Positions 42,401-53,433 of a stretch of 64,000 nucleotides of DNA are shown piece by piece. Source of the stretch: Ambrosia x helenae (lineage: Eukaryota > Streptophyta > Magnoliopsida > Asterales > Asteraceae); the NCBI GenBank assembly GCA_030844895.1, contig CM061233.1, positions 55,667,453 to 55,731,452 of the forward strand. The letters run 5' to 3'. The notes beneath the pieces were generated by a model. That model was not told the DNA's origin and ran no database searches. It saw nothing but the letters and a program-made list of their open reading frames with translations. The translations under genes and the position numbers were made by a program. Positions within the stretch are counted from its first letter, which is position 1; every line of letters begins with the position of its first letter.

Positions 42401-43023
42401 TTCCTCGTTCCATTCACGGGCTCCAGTACGTGAGACATCAGCATGCCAGAGATATTGAACGGTTTGTTCAATACTAAAGCAACCATCATCGAACTGATGC
42501 TCTTCCTCATCAAGTCATAACCTCCCGCAGCAGATCCGAATACGTGGATTAAAACATGTGCCAGATATTTGAACTGTGGGCACAGTTTTCCTTTATGCAA
42601 CGAACCGTCAGTGATAGGTCCGTTGTACTTCATCCTGAGAAAACACTTCCTTTGATCCATGAATGTAAACTCCTTTGGATCTTTCGGATCATCATTCAGA
42701 TTCAGTGCTTCCCTTAAATCTTCTTCGCACACGATCACTCTTTGTCCCTGAATTTTGCACGTCAAGCAAGATTCACATTTCCAGAAATCTAGTTTAGCAT
42801 TAGACCAGAATTCCTGAATCATATCTCGGTAGATCACTGTCGGCGTAGCAATGGCATCTATTACTCTGCTTCGCTTCAAAAACTCAATGATGCCGACAAA
42901 TTCAGTGTGCTTCTTCACATCGCCAAGATATGCGCAACAGTTGTGCGCATTCTCAAAATCAAGCTGCTTTGCGGGCTGTGATGAGGATCCTGCCTGTTCC
43001 GTAGTCTTCTGATGTTCAGACAT
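39442..43023 (-). pseudogene. A 3' extra ORF (1,193 codons with one amber), unknown function
   Basis: ATG at 43023 (MSEHQK...). N-terminal region of about 250 residues (FENAHNCCAYLGDVKKH, SRVIDAIATPTVIYRDMIQEFW, GPITDGSLHKGKLCPQFKYLAHV) is strongly conserved with B. Then a K/R-rich and acidic low-complexity middle, a coiled coil near 560-640 (LKRENKKLLKHEQRNTRRI), an Asp/Glu/Lys tract, and a C-terminal globular region (FAKDFIWWYYDWK, PMWLINCSHEDI). In-frame TAG at 40783-40785 replaces the Gln seen in B. No signal peptide or transmembrane segment, which argues against an envelope role. The polyprotein position and basic/acidic tracts suggest a nuclear or nucleic-acid-binding function, which is inference only. 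Confidence 0.85.
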
Positions 43024-43031
43024 TATTAGTT

Positions 43032-43603
43032 CTGCAAAACAAACAAAATTACACGTTAAAAATCGACAAAAAATCAAAATTGAAAATTTTGGTCAAAAAC
43101 CCCTCCTTCGCCCAAACGGGGGTACGAAGGTGATTTTGTAGTGGTACGAATGAGAAACAGATGGTACGAATGTGATGATTTTAATAAAAAGTTTCATTCG
43201 CCCATTTAATCCTCTTTCGCCCAATTTATTCTCTTCCTTCGCCCATTCGAACTGGTCGAAGGAAGCAGTTCATATTTTTGAAAAATCAATTTTGAAATTT
43301 AAAGATCCTGAACATGTCCATTTGATTGAAATAGGACCTAATAGTGCCGATAATCAATCCTAGACTAACAGATTCATCAATTATTGATTGTGTTTGTGTT
43401 TTCACCCAAAAACTAGGGTTTAAACACTGTTAGATCATTCTGACATGTTTTAAACTATAATTTTGATTATTTCTCCCCCTAAAACTCACACACAATCAAC
43501 CCTAAGCAACGATTGTGAATATTATGTTGATTTAGAACAGTTTTAGACAGTTAGGGCTTGTAATAGAAAACAGGGCTTAGATCCTTGAATCATTGTTGTT
43601 TAC
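43032..43603 (-). other. Intron upstream of the A 3' ORF
   Basis: Predicted 572-nt intron: donor ACAG then GTAAAC at 43603-43598, acceptor TTTTGCAG ending at 43032, eight bases before the ORF ATG. In B the same two sites occur (55669 and 55085; 585 nt). The intron carries TTCG-type motifs (43095-43260). Confidence 0.6.
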
Positions 43604-43737
43604 CTGTAAAAATGATATCAAACTGATCAGGGATAATGCACGAACACAATAGAATGATTTTAAGTGAAAAAGCAACAAGGTGAGGTTACAAGTAAAAATA
43701 TGGAAAAATAAGAATGAGGTTCGAATGAGAGACTGGA

Positions 43738-43746
43738 TATATATAG
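43738..43746 (-). promoter_or_regulatory. Internal TATA box for the A 3' ORF
   Basis: TATATATA on the minus strand, preceded (higher coordinates, 43750-43935) by TTCG-type motifs in the same arrangement as the LTR U3. Transcription from here would give a short first exon ending at 43604. The region mimics the LTR promoter in the middle of the element. Confidence 0.55.
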
Positions 43747-43949
43747 GCCTTTTCGTTCGCCCGTTTTGTTCATACGAAGGAGAAACTTTTCTCTCCTTCG
43801 ACCCTATTGAAAGGGTTCGAATGAGATAAAAGGGTTCGAATGAAATAATTATCAGGAACACTCTCCTTCGCCCAACCAAAACATACGAATGAACAAGTGA
43901 AATCCCACATTCGACCAAACGAATGGGCGAATGAGAATTGGGATTTTTG

Positions 43950-45152
43950 AAAATTTTCCAAATCTCAAAAACAAGTCCCGGTTCAATTATTTTCCAACTT
44001 TTAAGCAACCAACATTCATATTTTCACATTTTAAAAGTTACAAAGCTCAAATGGTGTATCCAGGTTTAGAAAATCGACATCAACCACCATCAGTTATCAA
44101 AAATAAGATGAAAATGAAAAATCTTTTTAGATTTTCTAAAGTTTATGCTAAAACACACCTAAAATCTTTTTGAGTTTTGTAATTTTTGACCAGAAAATAA
44201 AATGCAGAAATGTAAATGAAAAACTGTAAATATTTTTGTGATTCCGGTAAAGGGATCATATCAGTTTTTGAGAAATCTGATCACACCGTTGATCTTTTTG
44301 AAATTATTGTCATTAAAGACAATGTGTGATCTGGCAATTGCTGATATTGTGATCCACATAAACTCACATGCAGACTTTTGTGCAGTGCTTTATACTGATA
44401 CTGATATTTATAGTATAAACGCAATTGTCTGTGGTTCCCACGCACACGACATACTCCCGTATCAAGAAGTAAATGCACAAAGACTCATTGTAAAGTGTGA
44501 TTATGCTTTTGTCGTCTGAAATTATACAAGATATAATGCATAGAGGTATACAGGTCAGCAAATTAATGCAGCAAAGTAACATATGCACTATACCAGGTTG
44601 AGGACTGATATTAATCATGATTTGCATCAATGATCAATACGATGTAATAGATAATCTTTGATTATCATATAACATGAAAGTTCCTCAATTCGGTAACTTT
44701 AGGATTTGGCTTATAGCTCTTTTATAAAGACACCCTGTCTGATCTAGGTCCGTAATGACTTACAGCAGAAGATCAGAGAGGCTATCCCCAGACAACTAAT
44801 AACATAACGACCCTAAACCTCCGAGTTTTGTACAAATACCCTATCAAACGAAATTACGGTACTAAGACCATATGCCCATGAGGAGTTCATCCACACAACA
44901 ATTCGTTTGATATGTATGTATCAGGCACACAGTAATAGGTCTACGAAGCCTATCAGCACATCGCACAGACTCAGACACACGCCCTATATAGCATTACATT
45001 ATTTAGAATGTGTCAGATCCCCACTGATGTACTATCATTTCCCTTTATACTCCAGGAAATCATTTTAGAATTTTCTGATTTTTTATAGATTTTCGAATTT
45101 TTCAGAAAAACAGTAAAAATTTAAACTAAAAAGTGATAGACTGAGGTGGTGA
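43950..45152 (-). other. A pol to 3' ORF spacer, non-coding
   Basis: About 1.2 kb without a credible ORF. The segment from 45010 matches the first bases of the window (post-pol spacer of K). Elsewhere AT-rich with short repeats such as TACTGATACTGAT near 44391. Nothing else identified. Confidence 0.6.
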
Positions 45153-48100
45153 TCAGTCCTGTTTTTCTTTGATACCATTTGCTTTCAAAAGATAATCAAA
45201 TCTGGATTTATCAAAAGCTTTGGTAAAAAGATCTGCACGTTGATAATCAGTGTGGATTTTGACCATATCGATCAACTCTTTAGCATAACAATCACGGATA
45301 AAATGATATTTAATCCGGATATGTTTAGCCTTTGAGTGATTTACTAAGTCTTTTGTTAATGCGATTGCGGCCTCATTATCACAGTAAATAAGGGTTTTAA
45401 GAAATTGCAAACCGTAATCCACCATCTGCTGTTGGATCCAAAGAACCTGTGAGCAGCAGCTCGATGCTGAAATGTATTCTGCTTCACATGTGGATAGTGA
45501 AACTGCGGTTTGTTTCTTGCATTGCCAGGTCACGAGCCTGCTCCCCATAAACTGACATCCAGCCGTTGTGGATTTGCTGTCTTTGTCACAGCCGCCCCAA
45601 TCTGCATCACTAAAAGCGATTAGGTCAAAATTATCATCATGAGGGTACCAAAGTCCTTTCGATGGACAACCCTTCAGATATCTAAGGATACGCTTGACAG
45701 CTGCAAGATGACTCTGTTTCGGCTTCGATTGATATCGCCCACAAAGACATGTCACAAACATTATATCAGGTCTTGACGCTGTGAGATACATCAGAGATCC
45801 GACGATTGCTCTGTATGTAAATGGATCAGTTAGCTCCCCCTTAAGATCAACTCCAATCCCGTGATTGGGCTGTATTGGGGTATCCATCGGCTTCGAATCA
45901 TCCATCTGGAATCGGCTCAAGACTTCATAAACGTATTTCGTCTGGTGAATAAAGATCCCCGTTGGTCTTTGCTCCACCTGCAAGCCGAGGAAAAACTGCA
46001 TTTCTCCCATAACACTCATTTCGAACTTTTCCTGCATAACTTGTTCAAATTCCCTGCACAGAAGTTCGTTAGTTGACCCGAAAATAATATCATCAACATA
46101 AATTTGTATTAGAAGCAAATCATCTCCTGCTCGTTTTGTGAACAGTGTACAGTCTACCAGTCCGCGTTTGAATCCTTTCGAGAGAAGATACGTGCTCAGC
46201 TCCTCATACCATTGTCTCGGAGCCTAGTGCAACCCGTAAAAGAGCTTTGTTTAACACATAAACCTTATCCCGATGAATAGGGTCCTCAAAGCCTGGCGGT
46301 TGACCTACGTAAACTTCCTCTTTGACCACACCGTAAAGAAAAGCGCTCTTTACATCCATCTGATACACCTTAAATTTCTTCCATGATGCAAACGCGAGGA
46401 ACATTCTGATAGCTTCCAAGCGTGCAACCGGTGCATAGATTTCATTGTAGTCGATTCCTTCAACCTGATGAAAACCTTGAACGACCAAACGAGCTTTGTT
46501 TCGCACTATGACTCCTCTGTCATCCTTCTTGCACTTAAACACCCATTTGGTTCCAATTTTCTTTCTTCCAGGGGCAAATCTGTTAGGGTCCATACACCAA
46601 GTTTCTGGAATTGTAATAACTCCTCCTGCATTGCTTCCACCCAGGCGTCATCCAAAAGAGCATCCTTGTATGTCCGCGGCTCGACCTGCGAAACATAACA
46701 AGCAAATGACCAGTCATTCTGAAAACCAGATTTCTGAATTTTGGCATATAAAGCAAGGTTGCCAATGTTTTCTGGTGCTTGAGCATTCTTTAGCTGCCCT
46801 CTTGTCATCACACTACTACCAGGATCACCAATAACTTGTTCAAGCGGGTGTATCCGATGTATCCGAGATTCCGGATAATCAGGTACTTGTACTCCCGTCT
46901 GAGTTGTCAAATTCTCTGTAGAAGCCAGATCATTACCCACATTTGATGTTGAAGCATCAGTATTAGATGGGTTCACTGGTGGTGTCACTGTAGCGTTATC
47001 CAGAATAGCTTCACTTGTTGCATCATCGTCTTCATATTCTGATTCGGATGAATTAAGCGATGTAGAAGCCTCTTGGAACACCTCTTCTTCCAATACAGGA
47101 GCAGTGGCATCATTAGAAGTGGTTTGGGGGTTTACCGTGATCGGACGCACTAACGGTGAAGTTACGGCGTTTTCGACCTCGTAGTATAAGCGAAGTACAG
47201 CTTCTTCAACCATGCTATCTAGATTGAATGATTCAAAGAAGTCTTTGTAATCAAACATCCAATCTGGTCCTCCACCCTGTACATTTTGTGTATATCTTTG
47301 AACTTCGACATTGTTCCACTCCTCGACTTTTCTAGTTCTTTTGTTGAATACCCGTTTTATTGGGGTTGCATATCCAACAAAATAACCTTCTTCAGCCTTT
47401 GGTGCAAACTTTTCCGAAGGATTCAACATTGTACATGGGGCACCAAATGGTTCTAGATACTCCAGATTCGGCTTGCGTCGGTTCAACAGCTCATAAGAAG
47501 TCTTGCCAAACTTCTTCACTGTCAAAACACGGTTAAGAGTATAACATGCTGCGTAAATAGCTTCGTTCCAGAACATGACTGGAAGATTTGAATCTGCAAG
47601 CATAGTTCTCGCCGTCTCTATAAGAGTCCTGTTCTTTCTCTCTGCGACACCGTTCTGCTGGGGTGTATACGGAGCGCTATATTCATGATGAATTCCTTTG
47701 TTTGCACAAAGATCCTCCATCTGAGCATTTTTAAACTCCGTCCCATTGTCACTCCGGATTCTTTTGATCTTCAGACCATATATATTCTCCAGACGTGTAA
47801 ACAGAACCTTCAAGTTATCAAAAGTGTCGCTTTTCTGATGCAAGCACATTACCCATGAAAATCTTGAATAATCATCAGTTACCACAAGACAGTATAACTC
47901 CCCGGCATGACTTTTACGTCTGACTGGACCGAATAAATCCATATGCAGACGTTCAAGTGGTAGCTCAACAGAATTAACTTTCTTTGGTCTATGGGATTGT
48001 TTGTGCTGCTTTCCCTTCTTGCAACTGATACACTTGTCATTCAAATGGAAGTGTTTGACATTAACTCCCGTGACAAGTTCATTCTTCACAAGCTTATTCA

Positions 48101-48585
48101 TCTTTTGTAAATGGATGTGTCCCATTCTCCTGTGCCACATAATGGATTCTTTTTCTGTAGCCTTGGAGAGGAAACACGTGACTTGGCCATGGGTGGTCAT
48201 TGCTTTGGACATGTCGAGAATATACAAGTTGTTTACTCTCGGTGCCTTCAGCATCACCCACTCTTTTGGTAGCTCAAACCCAGGTTCCAAGATATAACAG
48301 GATTTGTCATCAAAATACACAAAAAATTGTTTATCACAAATCTGACTAACACTGAGCAAATTGTAGTCTATCTGTTTCACATAAGAAATCCGCTCAAATG
48401 TTACGACCCCATTGCTTACACTACCCTCCATAGTAATGTAGCCTCCCTTATTTCCAGCAAATGCCACATAACCTCCGTTAATGTTTTTGATGTCAAAGAG
48501 TAGCGTGAGGTCCCCTGTCATGTGACCAGAAGCTCCACTGTCAACAATCCATAGGCTGCTAACAGGGCCAGCTGGAGCTCCCTGC
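45153..48585 (-). pseudogene. pol: A pol: protease, integrase, RT, RNase H with three lesions
   Basis: Same domains as K pol: DSGASG protease near the start, WHRRMGH/CISC zinc region, integrase HMDLFGP, SDNGTEF, ERKNR, RT with YVDDIIFGS (about 46090), RNase H FSDADWGG, LSTCEAEY, DNEAAI. Relative to K: a one-base loss near 46575 within the segment K reads as LPPGRKK, a one-base gain near 46235, and TAG at 46224-46226 in place of the Gln of K's LHQAPRQW. All three sit at or just before the RT core. Unlike K, the opening frame is offset from gag. Confidence 0.92.
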
Positions 48586-48613
48586 ACAATTAAAGTAGAT
48601 CAATTAGTTCTTT
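48586..48613 (-). promoter_or_regulatory. gag-pol junction of A with acceptor-like signal
   Basis: Gag TAA inside CTAAT, then a T-rich stretch and TTGTGCAG, then GGAGCT of pol, as in K and F. Here pol is not in the gag frame, so simple stop readthrough could not join them, whereas splicing from a donor of suitable phase could. The K donor word GTGAGT is not conserved in A. Confidence 0.45.
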
Positions 48614-51600
48614 CGGGGGACCCAAGCCTGTTTGGTCTTGGGTCTTTGAACAGGTTGTTTCAAAGAGTCTTTTGAATCACAAACATCTTGGGTGACTTCA
48701 ACCCCTTTCTTCTCACTAACAACTTTCTTTTTCTCATTCTTCTCGCTCTGTGAAGTAGAAGCTCCTTCAGATTCCTTAGATGACCAAGATTGCTCAGATC
48801 GTTTCAAGATCCGAATCTGAGATTTTGAAGTCTCAGTCAGTTTCTTTACTTCTTCTTTAAAAGCAACCTTCTTGGTTACCTTCTCTGATTTAACAGAGAC
48901 AGGTCCAACTGCTTGTTTACCATTAGGTTTAGGAGCTACCTTTTTGGTATCAGCAGTTGAGTTCATCATAGGTTTCTTACCAGATTTATCAGTGGTCATC
49001 CGGTTGCGCTTATCATACGTCATCGGATGATTTTCCCCTTTGTTATAAAAATTGTTTTGATTGTAATAAAATTCTTGTTGGGGAAAATGCCGTCTCTGTT
49101 GATAGCCATAGTTGTCAACCGGATACTCATGATATTGCCTCATCTCCACCTCGTGCCTTTTGCGTCGTACGTACGGGCAGGCGGCAAGTAAATGTCCCCG
49201 TTCCCCGCACTTATAACACGCACGGTATTCCTCATAGTTTTCCTTGATCGGCGACTTGGAAAAACTAGCAATGGGATATCGATCGACCATGCATTGTTTC
49301 CTTAAACTCTCAGGAGCTGGGTCCTTTGAGTAAGTCGGTTCAATAAAACTATTTTCTTTATGAACAGGTAAAACAAACTGTGTGACATTGACCTTAGCTT
49401 CTTTATCCGAATAAATTTTGTCTAAAATCTCTTGAGGAATGTCGTTGGTCCTTTCAAATTTCGGGAACCAAATCGTACTTTCCTGCCAGATCTTTTCGAT
49501 TTTTGTAGAATTGACAAATTTAATCGGAAACTCGTCATCGGATAAAATCTTATCGGAGCCTTGCATCCGATAGAAGATTTTGACAGGTTTATCACACGAT
49601 TCATTGCTCACATCATTGGATTTTTCAGATTTAGGCTCATTTTTCTTATCAACCGGTTTTACCACATTTTTCTCAGTTTTAATTTCAACTTTCTTTACAA
49701 CCGATTTTCTCACATTTTTCTCAACCTTCTTTACCTCTTTCTTTTCAAAACTCTTACCAACAAATTTTTCATTTTTCTTAACCTCATTTTTACGATGAGC
49801 ATTTGCCATTGGATGAATGATCTGAGACGGTGAGACAGGCTCAGTAGTGATTATATGATTTTCATCAGGGATATCACTATCACTTTCAACCGTCTCAGAT
49901 GACTCATCCTCTTCATCTGAATCATCAGTAGCGACCACACCCTCACTATTTCCCAGTACTGGTCTCACATCAGAATATGGATCCCCGACACTGGAAGTGT
50001 TAGGCTCATTTTCTGGTGTGGGATCAGGATTGATTAAAGTCTCCGGTGGTATTGCGTGTAAAGTGTGATTCTCAAACAATACCGGAGATGGAACTGACTT
50101 ATAGTTTGCACTATTCGTCTGGGAGGGTTCTTCAATGATATGATCGACTACATATGCTATGTGCTTGTAACTTTCTAATTTCTTGTTAACTTTTTCCGCA
50201 AAGCACTTGATGGTTGCCATTTCCAATTTAGTGTTTTCCATTTCATTGATGTAATTATTAATGGCAAGTTGTTTAATAGATAATGTCTTTTTCAGTTCAG
50301 ACACATCCTTTTTATAACCATCAAGAACTTTGTTGAAATCTTTTATGTCCTTTTGATAAATCTGACAGTTGAGTTTTGCACTCTCAAGTTGGACCTTGAG
50401 AAGCTTGTTTTCATCAGTCAGTTTTTCAAAATCAGCACATTTATCACATTTAACACAAGATTGAGTTTCAGAACTTACCGGCTTAGGAGGTTCTGTCATG
50501 GCCATTAGAGCAAAGTGAGCTTCCTTTCCTGCAAAGAATTTGGAGTAGTCAATCTTGGTGCATGCATCATCCACCATACATGACTTGCGGGTCATCAGGA
50601 AGTCAGCTTCAGCTAGCAGTTGGTCAATATCATCATCTAGTGAATTCACACTAGTCTCTGAATCAGATTCACTCTCCATATCCGAGTAAGCTGAATCATA
50701 TTGATCTCCAACATCAGTGACAGAATCAAGAATCATCCCCGATCTCTTGTCTTCACTCTCAGCAATCACCTCTTCATGCACTTCCTCAATCTTCAACTCC
50801 GACATCTTTTCAATCACAACCTCTTCTTCAATCTCTTCATTCTCATCCAAACTCATCTGCTGTGCCACACAAGCAACATTCCCAGCAGTGATCTCCTCCA
50901 CCCCCAATTGCATACCAGTCCAGTCAAAACCTTCATCCTTTTGAATAACAAGTGCTTGGTTTTGAGTATCAGTTTGGTTTTGGTTTTGTGTGTTAGGTGT
51001 AGAGATAGGAACAATAGTTCGGTTTGGATTTTGTTGAGGTTGGTTTTGGGTTGTGGATTGTCTGGTGTTGTTGTTTTGTTGTCGGTTCTGATAAGTGTTT
51101 TGGTTTTGTGGTTGAAAGCTTGAGATATTTGGACTGTTGTAAGACACTTGATTCTGGTTTTGGTTTTGTCGGTTTTGGTATGTAGTATTGAAAGGGTTTC
51201 GGTTACCTTGCTGGGCTGGCTGTGTGCACTCTCTTTTAAAATGTCCCTTTTCACCACAGTTAAAGCAGGTAACCTTTGCTTTGTTGAATCCGTATGTGGT
51301 GTTAGGAGAGGTTGAGAGATCAGTCCTGCCAGTCTTCTGAATAAAATCAGTGGCTCTTCTCATAATGCTTGCAAAAGCCCACTGAATGTCCATCAACTCC
51401 ATTTCCTCTTTGTCGATTTGAGCATAGTCCTCATTGGTGAGATTATTGTTACCAATTTGACTTGCTACCAAACCGTTGTAAGAAGCAACCATGGCAAATA
51501 CAAGAGCAACATGCTGTTGAGCAATTTCAACAGTCACATTGTTAAGGTTTGAGGTCTCTAACACAATCGGGTTTTGACTTGATTGTGCTTGAGTAATCTG

Positions 51601-52818
51601 CATCTGGTTCACTTGAGAAGGATATTGTTGTTGTTGTTGCTGTTGACTTGATGTATAGCATGCAGCTTGTTGTAATGGTGAAAATGGTGGAATAAAGTTT
51701 TGTGTTTGATAAGGTTGTTGTGTGTATGATGGTGTGTAGGATGAAGTTTGATCAAGGTAGTTAATGGGTGCTTTTGTTGGTTCAACAATGTTAGACACAC
51801 ATGCTATGTGAGGTGCAACAGTAGAAGTGGTGCTTGAAGCAGAAAGAGAGTTAGATGTACCACTCACATATAAATCAGGATTCTGTGGAATCTGAGCTCT
51901 CTTAGCTTTTCTCTTTTCCTCCATCTCTTTGTTTTCCAGCTTTTGGATGAATTCATTAATAGTCCAATACTGGTAAGCATCCTTCTCCTTTAACACTTCG
52001 ATGTGTTGGTTCCAGTAAGGTGGTAAAGCATCAGCAAATTTATCTACTAATTCCGACATTGGAATGCTGATCTCATAGCTCGACAATTCAGTGAGCAAAT
52101 GGCAGTACCTTGGAACCAACTCTTTTAGGGTCTCATTACCCATATAACTGAAGTTTTCAAACTCCTTCCGAAGCTCTTCCATCCTAAGCTTCCTGGTCTT
52201 CTCATTTCCATCATGTCGATTTCTCAACATATCCCAAAGTTGTTTGGATGTAGTGCACGATCCAAACTGATGTAATAGATCAGTGTTGATCGCTTGGGAT
52301 AATTGAGAGAATGCTTTCTTCTCTATTGCAAACCTTTTCTTCTCGTCATACGCCAAATTCTCCAAAGGAATTGGTTCTCCAGTATTTTCCAGAATAGGAG
52401 CAACGTAACCCTTCACAATCATTTGCCATGCCTCGGCTCCTTCAAGTCCTTGTCCCTCAACGTGAATCTTAAACTTCGTCTTCCAAGTATTATACTCCTT
52501 CATGTCCATTAGCTTCGGTGGACGATTGCCGCTTCCAGAAGATAGATCATGAATAAGAGTGGATATAGCGTTGGTCGTCTGGGAATGGACTGCTGCTGCT
52601 GCGACTCCCCAATAGTTGTCAATCGGTTGTGGTAATGATTGAACAACTTGTTGTGGTGCCGAACTAGTCATTGCCATATAATTGATCGGCTGTGATGGTT
52701 GACTAGTCTTCTGAGCTGCAATGGACCACGGATCTTGTGTTGTCTGCTGTTGTGATGTTTGAGTAGGTCTAGGCGTTGTTGGAAAGTTCCACATCTTGTC
52801 CTGCAAACAATTAAACAC
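48604..52818 (-). CDS. gag: A gag: two-knuckle Gag polyprotein
   Basis: An open 1,404-residue Gag closely similar to K. UBN2-like gag domain near 105-310 (KLMDMKEYNTWKTKF; LWDMLRNRHDGNEKTRKLRM), Q-rich linker, first CCHC knuckle CFNCGEKGHFKREC near 516-529, acidic segment, coiled coil around 800-900, a K/E-rich repetitive stretch (VEKNVRKSVVKKVE type) near 1010-1060, second knuckle CYKCGERGHLLAAC near 1197-1210, ending WVPRKN. It starts at ATG 52818 or at the ATG a few codons later (MWNFPTT). The only uninterrupted gene in A, so it could still supply Gag. Confidence 0.92.
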   Translation of the reverse strand: MFNCLQDKMWNFPTTPRPTQTSQQQTTQDPWSIAAQKTSQPSQPINYMAMTSSAPQQVVQSLPQPIDNYWGVAAAAVHSQTTNAISTLIHDLSSGSGNRPPKLMDMKEYNTWKTKFKIHVEGQGLEGAEAWQMIVKGYVAPILENTGEPIPLENLAYDEKKRFAIEKKAFSQLSQAINTDLLHQFGSCTTSKQLWDMLRNRHDGNEKTRKLRMEELRKEFENFSYMGNETLKELVPRYCHLLTELSSYEISIPMSELVDKFADALPPYWNQHIEVLKEKDAYQYWTINEFIQKLENKEMEEKRKAKRAQIPQNPDLYVSGTSNSLSASSTTSTVAPHIACVSNIVEPTKAPINYLDQTSSYTPSYTQQPYQTQNFIPPFSPLQQAACYTSSQQQQQQQYPSQVNQMQITQAQSSQNPIVLETSNLNNVTVEIAQQHVALVFAMVASYNGLVASQIGNNNLTNEDYAQIDKEEMELMDIQWAFASIMRRATDFIQKTGRTDLSTSPNTTYGFNKAKVTCFNCGEKGHFKRECTQPAQQGNRNPFNTTYQNRQNQNQNQVSYNSPNISSFQPQNQNTYQNRQQNNNTRQSTTQNQPQQNPNRTIVPISTPNTQNQNQTDTQNQALVIQKDEGFDWTGMQLGVEEITAGNVACVAQQMSLDENEEIEEEVVIEKMSELKIEEVHEEVIAESEDKRSGMILDSVTDVGDQYDSAYSDMESESDSETSVNSLDDDIDQLLAEADFLMTRKSCMVDDACTKIDYSKFFAGKEAHFALMAMTEPPKPVSSETQSCVKCDKCADFEKLTDENKLLKVQLESAKLNCQIYQKDIKDFNKVLDGYKKDVSELKKTLSIKQLAINNYINEMENTKLEMATIKCFAEKVNKKLESYKHIAYVVDHIIEEPSQTNSANYKSVPSPVLFENHTLHAIPPETLINPDPTPENEPNTSSVGDPYSDVRPVLGNSEGVVATDDSDEEDESSETVESDSDIPDENHIITTEPVSPSQIIHPMANAHRKNEVKKNEKFVGKSFEKKEVKKVEKNVRKSVVKKVEIKTEKNVVKPVDKKNEPKSEKSNDVSNESCDKPVKIFYRMQGSDKILSDDEFPIKFVNSTKIEKIWQESTIWFPKFERTNDIPQEILDKIYSDKEAKVNVTQFVLPVHKENSFIEPTYSKDPAPESLRKQCMVDRYPIASFSKSPIKENYEEYRACYKCGERGHLLAACPYVRRKRHEVEMRQYHEYPVDNYGYQQRRHFPQQEFYYNQNNFYNKGENHPMTYDKRNRMTTDKSGKKPMMNSTADTKKVAPKPNGKQAVGPVSVKSEKVTKKVAFKEEVKKLTETSKSQIRILKRSEQSWSSKESEGASTSQSEKNEKKKVVSEKKGVEVTQDVCDSKDSLKQPVQRPKTKQAWVPRKN

Positions 52819-53418
52819 GAAAAGATTAAAAATGTTTCAAAACAGAATGCTCCTTCGTATATACGGACGTGCGAAGGAGAAATAAAGTTCTCTTTCGCCC
52901 GTTTGTGATTGATACGAAAGTAAACTAAACAACAATAACTCCTTCGACCACTTAAGACTCTCTTTCGACCGTTTTACAACTCCTTCGACCGTTCGATCAG
53001 GCGACGGTGAACCAAAGGTACGAATGTGAAAAATAAGCAATCAAAGTCTTCCTTCGACCACTAAAACACCTCCTTCGTACAGAAAAACACTCTTTCGACC
53101 CAAATGAATTCCTCTTTCGACCAAACTCTCTCGTTCGACCCCTGTGATTTCAAAAACGGTTATTCTTTGAAAATCAGTTAATTTTGATCATGTTTTTCAA
53201 ATGTTGATGGATTTTGATGATCTTAATCAGGTTTTGAATCGGATTTGATTTGGAACAACTTTAATAAAGAGAATTATCCAATTTAAACTCGAAATCAAGG
53301 TGTAATCGATCAAAATCTTATCACATCAGTTTGTTCATTGAAAACAGAAACTTTTTGACCAAAATTGGGTCCAAATCAGCTGAGAGATTATTAATTTGTG
53401 GTTGTTTGATCCGAAATG
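52819..53418 (-). other. A 5' leader with TTCG-type microrepeats
   Basis: No ORF. From about 52853 to 53145 there are at least a dozen TTCG-type motifs, mostly followed by ACC, CCC or TAC, some reversed. The rest up to the primer site is AT-rich and matches the corresponding part of the K leader in style. Confidence 0.6.
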
Positions 53419-53430
53419 GCTCTGATACCA
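53419..53430 (-). other. A primer binding site (tRNA-Met type)
   Basis: GCTCTGATACCA three bases from the 5' LTR start at 53434; pairing can extend two more bases (TGGCTCTGATACCA). Confidence 0.93.
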
Positions 53431-53433
53431 CTT

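Noticed and set aside
39442..43023. Retroviral envelope gene in element A
   Set aside because: No signal peptide, transmembrane segment or glycoprotein features; charged coiled-coil protein instead.
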